This document shows positions 56,255-64,000 of a stretch of DNA of 64,000 nucleotides, piece by piece. Both the position numbers and the translations under genes were made by a program. Origin of the DNA: an uncultured Litorivicinus sp. Its GTDB lineage: Bacteria; Pseudomonadota; Gammaproteobacteria; Pseudomonadales; Litorivicinaceae. Numbering within the stretch: the first letter of the stretch is position 1; the number at the start of each line of letters is the position of its first letter. The notes under the pieces are model-generated. The model saw only the letters and a program-made list of their open reading frames with translations, did no database searches and was not told where the DNA came from. The stretch lies in contig CACECO010000001.1 of assembly GCA_902558075.1 (NCBI GenBank), forward strand, positions 1-64,000, written 5' to 3'.

Positions 56255-58147
56255 GTGGCTAGACGAATTCCTGATTCATTTATCGAAACACTGACCGACC
56301 GCCTCAATATCGTTGATGTGATCAGCACTCGTGTGACGCTGAAAAAGTCAGGCCGTGAGTATCAGGGCCGCTGCCCCTTCCACGATGACTCATCTCCTTC
56401 CTTTTCAGTCAGCTCTGATAAACAGGTATATCACTGCTTCGGCTGTGGCGCTTCAGGCGGACTGATTAGTTTTGTGATGGAATATGACAAAGTCGATTTT
56501 ATTAGTGCGATTGAAACCTTAGCATCACTGGCCGGTCTCGAAGTTCCAACAGAAGCGGCCGATCCCGAATCCGGACAGCGTAAAGCGCTCTACGCGATCA
56601 TAGAACAGGCAGATCGAGCATTCAGAAAGGCTTTGAAGTCCAATCCAAATCGAGAGCGCGCAGTAAGTTATTTGAAAGGTCGTGGCCTGACAGGACTAAT
56701 CGCTCACCGATTCGGCCTCGGATACGCGCCGGATGGGTGGTGTTTTTTGTTCGATCAACTTGGCACTGAAACGCAAACAAAAAAGCTGCTGCTCGGTGCT
56801 GGTCTCACTGTTGTGAATTCGCAGGGGCGAGAATACGACCGGTTTCGAGAGCGGGTGATGTTCCCAATTCGAGACATCCGGGGACGGACCATCGCATTCG
56901 GAGGCCGTGTTCTCGACGAGAGTAAGCCCAAATATCTAAATAGCCCTGAGACAAAACTATTTCATAAAAGCGACACGTTGTATGGCCTCTATGAGGCCCG
57001 CCAGGCATGCCGATCATTGGACCGCGTGTTGGTTGTTGAAGGTTATATGGATGTGGTTGCGTTGGCACAATTTGGGATCGACTTCGCCGTCGCAACACTC
57101 GGAACTGCTTTGACAGCCCAACATCTCGATCGACTCAGTAGGCAAACAGCGCAAGTCATTATCTGCTTTGATGGAGATCAAGCCGGCCGCATAGCTGCAA
57201 AACGCGCATTGGATGGTCTGCTCCCCTTTTTAAGCGATGAATTCAGTATTCAATTTTTATTTTTACCCGACGGTCATGATCCCGATTCACTGGTTCGTCA
57301 TGAAGGAACCGATGCCTTTCTCAGTCGATTAAACGAAGCACTTCCTGCATCGGAAGCGCTGATCAGCCTACTCTCCGATGAAGTTGATATGAGAAAGATC
57401 GATGGACGCGCTCGACTTACCGCACTCGCATTACCAAAAATTGCAAAGATTCCGACGAGTATCTATCGCTCACTGATGCTCGATTCATTAAGTGAACTGT
57501 CAGGGACTCGTCGGGCCGATCTCGATGCACGATTGCGAGATCTTCAGATCGAGCCGTTTAGTGTGGAAGTACAACTGGGCGAAATACCGACCTCTGAAAC
57601 AACGATGAAGATCGATGCCGAAATGATGAGCTTTGAATCATTGAGACACAGCGAAGATGGGCAACACGAGGATTTTTCAGATCACGTTGAAGCGCCAATC
57701 GTAATGGAAACTCCAACTGAGGTGGCATCGAAAATCCAATTTCCAGATCCCGATAAACCGGAACCACTTGCAAATCGATTGCTGTGGCTTGTATTACAAA
57801 ATCCAATGCTCCTGACTGAGCCAGTCCCTATTCCTGAACGAAGCCGCCTCCTTAATATTCATGCGCTCGCTGAAGTTTCCAATTGGATCGTTCAAACCGA
57901 TAAACCAACGACCGCAGGATTAGTAGGGCACTTCAGCGGGACAGAGCTTGGTCGATTACTGTCAAAATTGCTAAATAGAGAAGCACTGTTCAGTGAGAAC
58001 GCTTATGAAGCAGAATTAAATGATGGCCTCAATCAACTGAAAAAACAGTTGGTGACGGAGTCGATGAAGCTTTTGGCAGAAGACGCGAAGCGGGGGAAAA
58101 TTTCCACTGAAGACTTGCATCAGGCACTCACAGCACATAAAAAATAA
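56255..58147 (+). CDS. dnaG: DNA primase
   Basis: A 630-residue primase: an N-terminal CHC2 zinc finger (C40, H43, C61, C64), the RNA-polymerase core with TOPRIM motifs VVEGYMDVVAL (about 265) and FDGDQAGR (about 310), and a C-terminal DnaB-interaction domain. It makes RNA primers for Okazaki fragments. The start is GTG with only a weak Shine-Dalgarno (GGGTA), consistent with low expression in this operon. rpoD has its own promoter after it. Confidence 0.97.
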   Translation: MARRIPDSFIETLTDRLNIVDVISTRVTLKKSGREYQGRCPFHDDSSPSFSVSSDKQVYHCFGCGASGGLISFVMEYDKVDFISAIETLASLAGLEVPTEAADPESGQRKALYAIIEQADRAFRKALKSNPNRERAVSYLKGRGLTGLIAHRFGLGYAPDGWCFLFDQLGTETQTKKLLLGAGLTVVNSQGREYDRFRERVMFPIRDIRGRTIAFGGRVLDESKPKYLNSPETKLFHKSDTLYGLYEARQACRSLDRVLVVEGYMDVVALAQFGIDFAVATLGTALTAQHLDRLSRQTAQVIICFDGDQAGRIAAKRALDGLLPFLSDEFSIQFLFLPDGHDPDSLVRHEGTDAFLSRLNEALPASEALISLLSDEVDMRKIDGRARLTALALPKIAKIPTSIYRSLMLDSLSELSGTRRADLDARLRDLQIEPFSVEVQLGEIPTSETTMKIDAEMMSFESLRHSEDGQHEDFSDHVEAPIVMETPTEVASKIQFPDPDKPEPLANRLLWLVLQNPMLLTEPVPIPERSRLLNIHALAEVSNWIVQTDKPTTAGLVGHFSGTELGRLLSKLLNREALFSENAYEAELNDGLNQLKKQLVTESMKLLAEDAKRGKISTEDLHQALTAHKK

Positions 58148-58176
58148 TGAAAATCGGTCCGGAATCCGTGTATAAT
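58148..58176 (+). promoter_or_regulatory. rpoD promoter
   Basis: A perfect -10 TATAAT (58171–58176) preceded by TG, a 17-base spacer and a poor -35 TGAAAA (58148–58153). It lies just after the dnaG stop and about 40 bases before rpoD, allowing sigma70 to be made independently of dnaG. Confidence 0.6.
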
Positions 58177-58214
58177 CTGCGGCCTTTTTCACAACACATT
58201 TCTTAGGTCAGTTC

Positions 58215-60089
58215 ATGGCAGAAAAACCGTTAGAACAGGAACTCACGCAAACCGAGCAACGTCAATCGCGTCTTAAAGAGTTGATTGCAAAGGGTAAGGA
58301 ACAAGGATACCTCACCTACGCTGAGGTGAATGATCACCTCCCCGAGGAAATTGCAGATCCTGATCAGGTTGAAGATATCATCCGTATGATCGGAGATATG
58401 GGGATCGCGGTTGGTGAAGAAGCACCTGACGACGATCAACTTCTCCTCGGTGAAAATTCTGCAGCAACTGATGATTCAGCTGCTGAAGAGGCAGCGGCTG
58501 CGCTTGCTTCTGTGGAAAATGACGTGGGTCGTACAACGGATCCTGTCCGTATGTATATGCGTGAAATGGGTACGGTTGAGCTCCTCACGCGCGAAGGCGA
58601 GATCGTAATCGCTAAACGAATTGAAGAAGGCATCCGTGAAGTTATGCAAGCCATGGCCTACTACCCTGGCATTGTTGAATCGGTGCTTGCGATCTACGAC
58701 CGAATTCAGTCGGAAGAAGGACGTATGTCTGACCTACTCGCCGGTTTCTTGGATCCAGATCCGGCAGATGAAGAGCCTGTTGACGCTGCCTCAACCGAAG
58801 ATGTGAGTGATCAAGACTTCGACGACTCAGATTCAAACAATGATGACGACTCAGACGATAGTGATGAGAGAGAGGGAGATACGGGCCCCGATCCTGAAGA
58901 AGTCAGGGCACGCTTTGAAGCACTCCGGATAAACCTCGCCAAAGCCGAAAAATTAATTGCAAAAAAAGGGCGAGAATCGAAAGAGTCCAAGGATGCGCTC
59001 AATGCTATTGGAGATGTGTTCTCGTCGCTGAAGCTTACGCCTCGACTATTTGACGAACTCTGCTTCGAATTTCGGACTGTTCTCGACTCAATTCGAAATC
59101 AAGAGCGAGAAATTTTGCGGTTATGCACCAAGCAAGGGAAGCTCGATCGGAAGATCTTTATCAAAGAATGGCACGGCAATGAGACCAATTTCGAGTGGAT
59201 TCCAGGCGTGTCCAAGAAGAAGAAGTCAGAAAAACTTGAAGCAGTGATTCCGGACGTGCAACGTTGCCAAGCTCGGCTGCAGTCCATCGCTGAAGGCGTG
59301 GGTGTCACCATTCCAGAGTTACGCGAAGTTAACCGCCGTTTATCAATGGGCGAAGCAAAGGCGCGGCGGGCCAAGAAAGACATGGTTGAAGCAAACCTAC
59401 GTCTCGTGATTTCAATAGCTAAAAAATATACCAATCGTGGCCTCCAATTTTTGGATCTGATCCAAGAAGGCAATATTGGCCTGATGAAGGCAGTTGATAA
59501 ATTCGAATATCGACGCGGATACAAGTTCTCAACCTACGCCACATGGTGGATACGCCAAGCAATTACTCGCTCGATCGCTGACCAAGCTCGTACGATTCGT
59601 ATTCCAGTCCATATGATCGAGACAATCAACAAACTCAATCGTATCAGTCGTCAGATGCTCCAAGAGATGGGACGTGAGCCGACTCCGGAAGAGTTGGGTG
59701 AGCGGATGGAAATGCCTGAAGATAAAGTTCGAAAGGTTCTAAAAATCGCAAAGGAACCAATTTCGATGGAGACACCCATCGGTGACGACGAAGACAGCTC
59801 GCTCGGTGATTTCATTGAAGATACAACAATCTCATCACCTGTTGATTCTGCCACTGTCGAAGGGTTGACCGAATCAACCCGACAAGTTCTTGCGAGTCTC
59901 ACAGCACGAGAGGCTAAAGTCCTTCGCATGCGTTTCGGCATCGATATGAATACCGACCATACATTGGAAGAAGTCGGTAAACAGTTCGATGTCACGCGCG
60001 AGCGGATTCGTCAGATTGAAGCAAAAGCACTTCGTAAACTCAGACATCCTAGTCGCTCAGATCACCTACGATCGTTTTTAGACGAGTAG
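58215..60089 (+). CDS. rpoD: RNA polymerase primary sigma factor (sigma70)
   Basis: A 624-residue RpoD. Region 1.1 is at the N-terminus, region 1.2 follows ([11 protein letters not shown]), then the non-conserved insert with a strongly acidic stretch (about residues 196–228). Region 2 ([20 protein letters not shown]), region 3 and region 4 ([21 protein letters not shown]) are complete. It is the housekeeping sigma factor. No clear terminator was found after it. Confidence 0.98.
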   Translation: MAEKPLEQELTQTEQRQSRLKELIAKGKEQGYLTYAEVNDHLPEEIADPDQVEDIIRMIGDMGIAVGEEAPDDDQLLLGENSAATDDSAAEEAAAALASVENDVGRTTDPVRMYMREMGTVELLTREGEIVIAKRIEEGIREVMQAMAYYPGIVESVLAIYDRIQSEEGRMSDLLAGFLDPDPADEEPVDAASTEDVSDQDFDDSDSNNDDDSDDSDEREGDTGPDPEEVRARFEALRINLAKAEKLIAKKGRESKESKDALNAIGDVFSSLKLTPRLFDELCFEFRTVLDSIRNQEREILRLCTKQGKLDRKIFIKEWHGNETNFEWIPGVSKKKKSEKLEAVIPDVQRCQARLQSIAEGVGVTIPELREVNRRLSMGEAKARRAKKDMVEANLRLVISIAKKYTNRGLQFLDLIQEGNIGLMKAVDKFEYRRGYKFSTYATWWIRQAITRSIADQARTIRIPVHMIETINKLNRISRQMLQEMGREPTPEELGERMEMPEDKVRKVLKIAKEPISMETPIGDDEDSSLGDFIEDTTISSPVDSATVEGLTESTRQVLASLTAREAKVLRMRFGIDMNTDHTLEEVGKQFDVTRERIRQIEAKALRKLRHPSRSDHLRSFLDE

Positions 60090-60129
60090 CCAAGCGACAG
60101 TCCAAAAGACTTCTACCTTATGCGAATCG
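60090..60129 (+). other. Spacer after rpoD
   Basis: No gene or strong terminator is visible; AGTC-CAAAA-GACT is the only small hairpin. A 38-codon open frame from 60120 resembles nothing and overlaps the decayed gene described next. Confidence 0.4.
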
Positions 60130-60655
60130 GTTATTTGCTAAGTTGGAATTCAAAGTTAAAAATGAGCGATATCGCCCGTTCAATGACCTCTCATATCAAC
60201 TACGAGAGGAAAAAAGGCGTAAAAAAACCCTCCTAACATCCACCGCGGCACTATTTTTAATTGTGTCTGGCTGGATTACTGCAAAATCTCCTATGCCAAA
60301 CAAAAGGTAGTTATCACGTCAAGTATTTTGAAGTTAAACGATCCATTGGAGCAATGCGCAATGCGCGGAACCTTATCAATGCGCTTGGTGAAGGAAATCA
60401 TGAAATCCGATTCGTACTCCTCGGAAATGGAGTTGAATTACTAAGAAAAATCTCCCAAGAGAACACCGATGCAGCTAGCCGGATCGATTCACTGAGAAGC
60501 TAAGAAGTCAAATTCAACATCTGCGCAAATGCATTGAAGGGCCCAAAATCGGGCTTGGAGACCTGCACTTTGCCGAACAATCTGAAGTTACACCCTCCTG
60601 AGTCGCTGAGATTGGATTCCTTCAACAAGAAGGTTTCGTCTACCTCAGACCATAA
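60130..60655 (+). pseudogene. Decayed DsrE-family gene
   Basis: Pieces of a DsrE/DsrF-like periplasmic protein survive in different frames. There is a signal-peptide-like stretch (KKTLLTSTAALFLIVSGW, about 60215–60270), then YHVKYFEVKRSIGAMRNARN and GEGNHEIRFVLLGNGVELL (60312–60445). A TAA at 60501–60503 interrupts IDSLRS*EVKFNICANALKG. A lost base near 60542–60545 shifts the frame to KIGLGDLHF. A TGA at 60599–60601 replaces the Gly of PSGVAE, and the end LQQEGFVYLRP* is at 60655. A further shift separates the signal segment. The left border is approximate. Several independent lesions argue against a single read error. Confidence 0.82.
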
Positions 60656-60680
60656 TAAAAGAGCTGGCTTTTGCCGGCTC
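60654..60680 (-). terminator. Terminator after matB
   Basis: Minus strand: GAGCCGGC-AAAA-GCCAGCTC (one mismatch) followed by TTTTATT, nine bases after the matB stop. Confidence 0.75.
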
Positions 60681-60688
60681 AACACTCG

Positions 60689-62203
60689 CTATAGAAAACT
60701 GTCTCGATAGTCGTCCCTCAAGAGATTCTTCTGTACTTTCCCCATTGTGTTACGCGGGAGAGCATCGAGCTGAATCCAACGTCTCGGTAATTTAAATCCG
60801 GCTAACTTTTCTCGGCATGCTGCTTGAAGTACGTCCGTATCAAGCTCAGACTCTCCGACCAAAATCGCTACAATGCCCTCTCCAAAATCTGGATGAGGAA
60901 CACCGACAACAGCACTCTCGATAACATCGTCTTGATCGTTCAATACATCCTCGATTTCCTTCGGGTAGATATTTAACCCACCCGAGATAATGAGATCTTT
61001 TCCGCGTCCGACAATCGAGACGTATCCATCGTCGGAGAGTCTCGCCATATCGCCTGTGATAAACCAGGCACCCTTAAATTCAGCTACTGTCTTTTCTGGA
61101 AGTTTCCAATACCCTTTAAAGACATGGTCACCCTTTACCTCGAGCGAACCAATCTCACCGTACGGTGAGAGACTTCCATCTGCAGCAATAATTCGAACTT
61201 CAACACCCGGGAGTGGTGGACCAACAGAGCCTGCGCGGCGATCGCCGTTCAAGGGATTTGAGCAACTCATGCCAGTCTCCGTCATACCATAGCGTTCGAG
61301 GATTCTCTGCCCTGTCCGGACGAAAAACTCATCGGAGGTTTCAACAAGCAAAGGAGCAGACCCTGAAATAAAAAGGCGCATATGACCACTCACGTCACGA
61401 TCAAAACGTGGATCAGCGAGTAGACGCGTATAGTAGGTTGGCACACCCATCATCACCGTAGCGTCTGGCATCGCTTCCAAAACCAACTCGGGATCAAACT
61501 TCGGCAACATGATCACTGGCCCACCATTCATTAGCGCTAAATTCAAGGCCACAAAGAGCCCATGCACATGGAATAATGGCAAAGAATGTAACAAGACATC
61601 ATCAGAACCGTAGCCCCACGCCTCAGTTAACATCTCTGCGTTAGCCACCAAGTTGCTGTGGGTGATCATGGCACCCTTTGGTTTGCCTGTGGTCCCTGAT
61701 GTATAAATGATTGAAGCTAAATCGTCAGCAGCTCTGGGGACAACGTCGGTGAAAGACTGACCGGTTGCCTTTGCGGTTTTAAATACATCGACCAAACTTC
61801 CAGTCTCACCATCAAGAGTCAAGACCTGTAGACCTAGTATCGAGCCTTTGAGAGACTCAATGTGACTTAGCCGATTGGCAACACACACATGAAGCTTCGA
61901 CTCTGCATCCCTTAAGAAATATTCAATTTCACTATTCGTATAGGCCGAATTTAAAGGAAGATACACTGCACCACAGCGCAAAACAGCAAGATACAAAACA
62001 ACATTCATCCAGCCTTTGTCAATCTGAACAGAAACCCGATCTCCCGGTTCCAGCCCAAGATCAAAGAGCGTCGACGAAAGTATTGCTGACTCGGCATCTA
62101 GATCTGATCCTGTCAGATTCCGACCCCCCGGGATCGAGAGTAACGTTTTATGAGCAAAGCGCTCAAGATTCACTTGAATCGCCGCAAAAACATTATGCGT
62201 CAT
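60689..62203 (-). CDS. matB: Malonyl-CoA synthetase (MatB-like)
   Basis: A 504-residue acyl-CoA/AMP ligase. P-loop IIYTSGTTGKPKGAM (about residues 163–177), ERYGMTETGM (A5), WFITGDMARLSDDGY (A7), and RGKDLIISGGLNIYPKEIE with the later PRNTMGKVQKN lysine (A8–A10). Length, MatB-like ISGSAPL motif and pairing with malonyl-CoA decarboxylase point to malonate as substrate; another short diacid is possible. Its start overlaps the mcd stop by 11 bases. Confidence 0.88.
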   Translation of the reverse strand: MTHNVFAAIQVNLERFAHKTLLSIPGGRNLTGSDLDAESAILSSTLFDLGLEPGDRVSVQIDKGWMNVVLYLAVLRCGAVYLPLNSAYTNSEIEYFLRDAESKLHVCVANRLSHIESLKGSILGLQVLTLDGETGSLVDVFKTAKATGQSFTDVVPRAADDLASIIYTSGTTGKPKGAMITHSNLVANAEMLTEAWGYGSDDVLLHSLPLFHVHGLFVALNLALMNGGPVIMLPKFDPELVLEAMPDATVMMGVPTYYTRLLADPRFDRDVSGHMRLFISGSAPLLVETSDEFFVRTGQRILERYGMTETGMSCSNPLNGDRRAGSVGPPLPGVEVRIIAADGSLSPYGEIGSLEVKGDHVFKGYWKLPEKTVAEFKGAWFITGDMARLSDDGYVSIVGRGKDLIISGGLNIYPKEIEDVLNDQDDVIESAVVGVPHPDFGEGIVAILVGESELDTDVLQAACREKLAGFKLPRRWIQLDALPRNTMGKVQKNLLRDDYRDSFL

Positions 62204-63470
62204 GAGAAAAAACCTTCAGTTGATGCTGCATATCTTTCTTCAATAAATGTTGCACATCTTTTGATATCGCAATTTGGCCTGTTTCCATGAGCCGCTCGTG
62301 ATTGCCCACGATGTCATCCATCTCATAAAGGTAGTTCACCATGAAACCGAAACTCTGCTTCTGGCCACGGGGGCTCATATCGGCATTTGCGTTAACTCGC
62401 TCGAGCGTCGCCCCATTTCCCAGGTGGAATCGCGCAACAGGATCTGTGAGCTTCACTCCTTGACCCGATATCAGATATTGTGCAACCAACGGCTTCAATT
62501 CATCATAATCATTCGACTGCTCGAATACATGCAGATACTCCCGACCTGCGGTTTCAAGCCAACGACGTAATCCAGGAATTGGTGATAACGTCACAAAGCG
62601 CTTGAGACCTGGGTGCTCGCTTTGCAACACAGAAACCACTTGCTTAATCAGCAGATTTCCGAAACTCACCCCAGCGAGTCCTGGTTGGCAGTTGTTGATC
62701 GAATAAAAGACTGCTGTATCAGCAAATACCGGTGGCTCGGGTAGCGTATCCAAAAGTGGCTTAATCGCGTCAGCCATCCCTTCCACCAGTGCAACTTCAA
62801 CAAAGATTAACGGCTCATCAGGAATCACCGGATGGAAATACGCAAAGCAAAAGCGGTCTTCGGCCAGCCGCCGTCTTAAATCATCCCAGCCCCGAATTTC
62901 ATGCACAGATTCATATTGAATCAACTTTTCCAAGACAGCAGCTGGCGTTTGCCAATTAATTTGCTCCAGTCGTAGAAACCCCTTATTAAACCATGATGTA
63001 AATAAGTGGACCAGATCGTGATCGATCGGTTTGAGTTCGGGATATTCGGGGAGTAGGTTTCTGAGTGCTTCTCGCATTGATATCAGTGTTTGTAACCCAC
63101 CGGGTGCTGCGTTCATGCGACGAAATAGCTCCTGTCGCCTCGCCTCAGCCGCTTGATGTAGAGCCATCGCAGACGATTCATCGGCCAACAATTGGTAGTC
63201 CTTAATGGCATGATCTAGGCGTTGTTTATCCGGTCCGAACTCGTCGATTAGAAAACGAAAAAAAGCGAGATGATCGTGACAGTCGAGTGCATGCCAAGAG
63301 GCAACTACCGATCCAGCAAGTGCGAGGCCGGTTGCTTCACCTTTCCGTGAAATGACCGCGTGGCATTGTGCGATCAAATCATCAAATGGAACCCCGTCAG
63401 ATCCCAAGTCCAATAATTCAAGGGCCCGGTCAGTAACCTGTTGGATCCATCGCTTTAATCCCGTCGACAT
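62193..63470 (-). CDS. mcd: Malonyl-CoA decarboxylase
   Basis: A 425-residue MCD: a helical N-terminal region (to about 150) and the catalytic GNAT-like domain. AYFHPVIPDEPLIFVEVAL and FYSINNCQPGLAGVSFGNLL and TLSPIPGLRRWL are characteristic. It releases CO2 from malonyl-CoA to give acetyl-CoA; with MatB this forms a complete malonate-to-acetyl-CoA route. No mitochondrial-type targeting is expected. The Shine-Dalgarno is weak, fitting coupling to the gene nine bases upstream. Confidence 0.93.
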   Translation of the reverse strand: MSTGLKRWIQQVTDRALELLDLGSDGVPFDDLIAQCHAVISRKGEATGLALAGSVVASWHALDCHDHLAFFRFLIDEFGPDKQRLDHAIKDYQLLADESSAMALHQAAEARRQELFRRMNAAPGGLQTLISMREALRNLLPEYPELKPIDHDLVHLFTSWFNKGFLRLEQINWQTPAAVLEKLIQYESVHEIRGWDDLRRRLAEDRFCFAYFHPVIPDEPLIFVEVALVEGMADAIKPLLDTLPEPPVFADTAVFYSINNCQPGLAGVSFGNLLIKQVVSVLQSEHPGLKRFVTLSPIPGLRRWLETAGREYLHVFEQSNDYDELKPLVAQYLISGQGVKLTDPVARFHLGNGATLERVNANADMSPRGQKQSFGFMVNYLYEMDDIVGNHERLMETGQIAISKDVQHLLKKDMQHQLKVFSHDA

Positions 63471-63479
63471 GATGGTTAA

Positions 63480-64000
63480 CTACTCAAACAACGCGCCGTA
63501 ACCTGGGATACTGCCTTGTAAACCCAGTTCCTGCATCATGCGGAAGCTTGTTGCAATAGAAGCCGACAGTGTCGGAATTCCTGTTTTAGCTTGTAGACCT
63601 GCAACCGCGGGAAGGGAAGGCATTTGAACACACGCAGAGGCAACGAGCGTATCGACATTAGCAAGTGCCAAGCGGTCAACCAATTCGATTGGCGCATTTG
63701 GATCTTGCCGTGCGACTTCTAAGTTATCGGAGATCTCTACACTAAGCGCATCGATCACCTCAAAGCCTTCAGATTCCAAGTACTGGCAGACCAGATCGGT
63801 GAGTGGTTTGCGATAGGGCGTGATCAAAGCAATCTTTTTTGCGCCCAGCACCGTCAGACCCTCAACGAGAGCCCCTGCAGAACTAACAACTGGGCATGGG
63901 TGATAGTTATCGATCGTCACTTGATGGAGTCTCGATTGACTTTCGCGATGATAGCCAAGCCCCATTGACATGATGGCAACCAAACAGGCATATCCCATGA
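63480..64000 (-). CDS. Maleate isomerase / Asp-Glu racemase superfamily protein (partial)
   Basis: At least 172 residues, open to the window edge, so the N-terminal third is missing. Features of maleate cis-trans isomerases: GYACLVAIMSMGLGYHRES with the first likely catalytic Cys, VVSSAGALVEGLTVLGAKKI, and SACVQMPSLPAV with the second Cys. Maleate isomerase and arylmalonate decarboxylase share this fold; the two cysteines favour an isomerase/racemase over the one-Cys decarboxylase. It precedes mcd by nine bases and is probably the same operon. The substrate is not known. Confidence 0.8.
   Translation of the reverse strand, partial: MGYACLVAIMSMGLGYHRESQSRLHQVTIDNYHPCPVVSSAGALVEGLTVLGAKKIALITPYRKPLTDLVCQYLESEGFEVIDALSVEISDNLEVARQDPNAPIELVDRLALANVDTLVASACVQMPSLPAVAGLQAKTGIPTLSASIATSFRMMQELGLQGSIPGYGALFE

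Noticed and set aside
60120-60236. 38-codon open frame after rpoD
   Set aside because: No resemblance to a known protein, no clear ribosome-binding site, and it overlaps the relic of the DsrE-like gene in another frame.

Overview
The window is core chromosome of a gammaproteobacterium. Supporting signs are L7/L12–RpoBC–S12–S7–EF-G–EF-Tu–S10 in order, two tuf genes, LptD/SurA/PBP1b (a Gram-negative envelope), the lptD-surA-pdxA-rsmA-apaG-apaH and rpsU-yqeY-dnaG-rpoD operons, and an rrn operon carrying Ile and Ala tRNAs. From memory, the order tyrS–M23 peptidase–anmK–erpA–argC, the birA–coaX–tRNA–tuf–secE run, and a PBP1b gene next to a TPR lipoprotein (LpoP type) resemble Pseudomonadales/Oceanospirillales-like bacteria. 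No species can be named from the sequence alone. I saw no CRISPR array, insertion sequence, prophage or integrase.

Layout. (1) 1–18330, minus strand: the translation/transcription supercluster tRNA-Thr, tRNA-Tyr, tuf2, tRNA-Trp, secE, nusG, rplK, rplA, rplJ, rplL, rpoB, rpoC, rpsL, rpsG, fusA, tuf1, rpsJ. Visible control points are a promoter before tRNA-Thr, an L10-type leader before rplJ, a hairpin attenuator followed by a boxA-like box between rplL and rpoB, a promoter lying inside a hairpin between rpoC and rpsL, and a terminator plus new promoter between tuf1 and rpsJ. (2) 18339–20891, minus: coaX, birA and an EamA-type transporter gene broken by one missing base. (3) 20927–26460, minus: one rrn operon (16S, tRNA-Ile, tRNA-Ala, 23S, 5S) with tandem promoters, a boxA, processing stems and a terminator. 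(4) 26535–40769: tyrS, M23 peptidase, anmK, erpA, argC, a ClC protein, hemJ-thiE-hemL, lpoP, mrcB, an APH-like/P-loop protein and coq7. (5) 40846–46291, minus: gph-trpE-trpG-trpD-trpC followed by a DUF2489-like gene and an OsmC-family gene. (6) 46418–54107, plus: lptD, surA, pdxA, rsmA, apaG, apaH, cca. (7) 54041–60089: folB and tsaD on minus, facing rpsU-yqeY-dnaG-rpoD on plus. (8) 60090–60688: a decayed DsrE-family gene. (9) 60689–64000, minus: matB, malonyl-CoA decarboxylase and a maleate isomerase/racemase-family gene cut by the window edge.

Most of the window is conventional and compact: many genes overlap by 1–4 bases, and three convergent pairs overlap at their 3' ends. I found no clearly new multi-gene system. 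The points most worth a second look are the boxA-like box after the rplL–rpoB attenuator, the promoter nested in the rpoC–rpsL hairpin, an APH/P-loop protein whose Walker A is erased without an indel, a ClC protein with Tyr at the gating-glutamate position, the two-cysteine isomerase joined to malonate genes, and two damaged genes (DMT transporter, DsrE-like).
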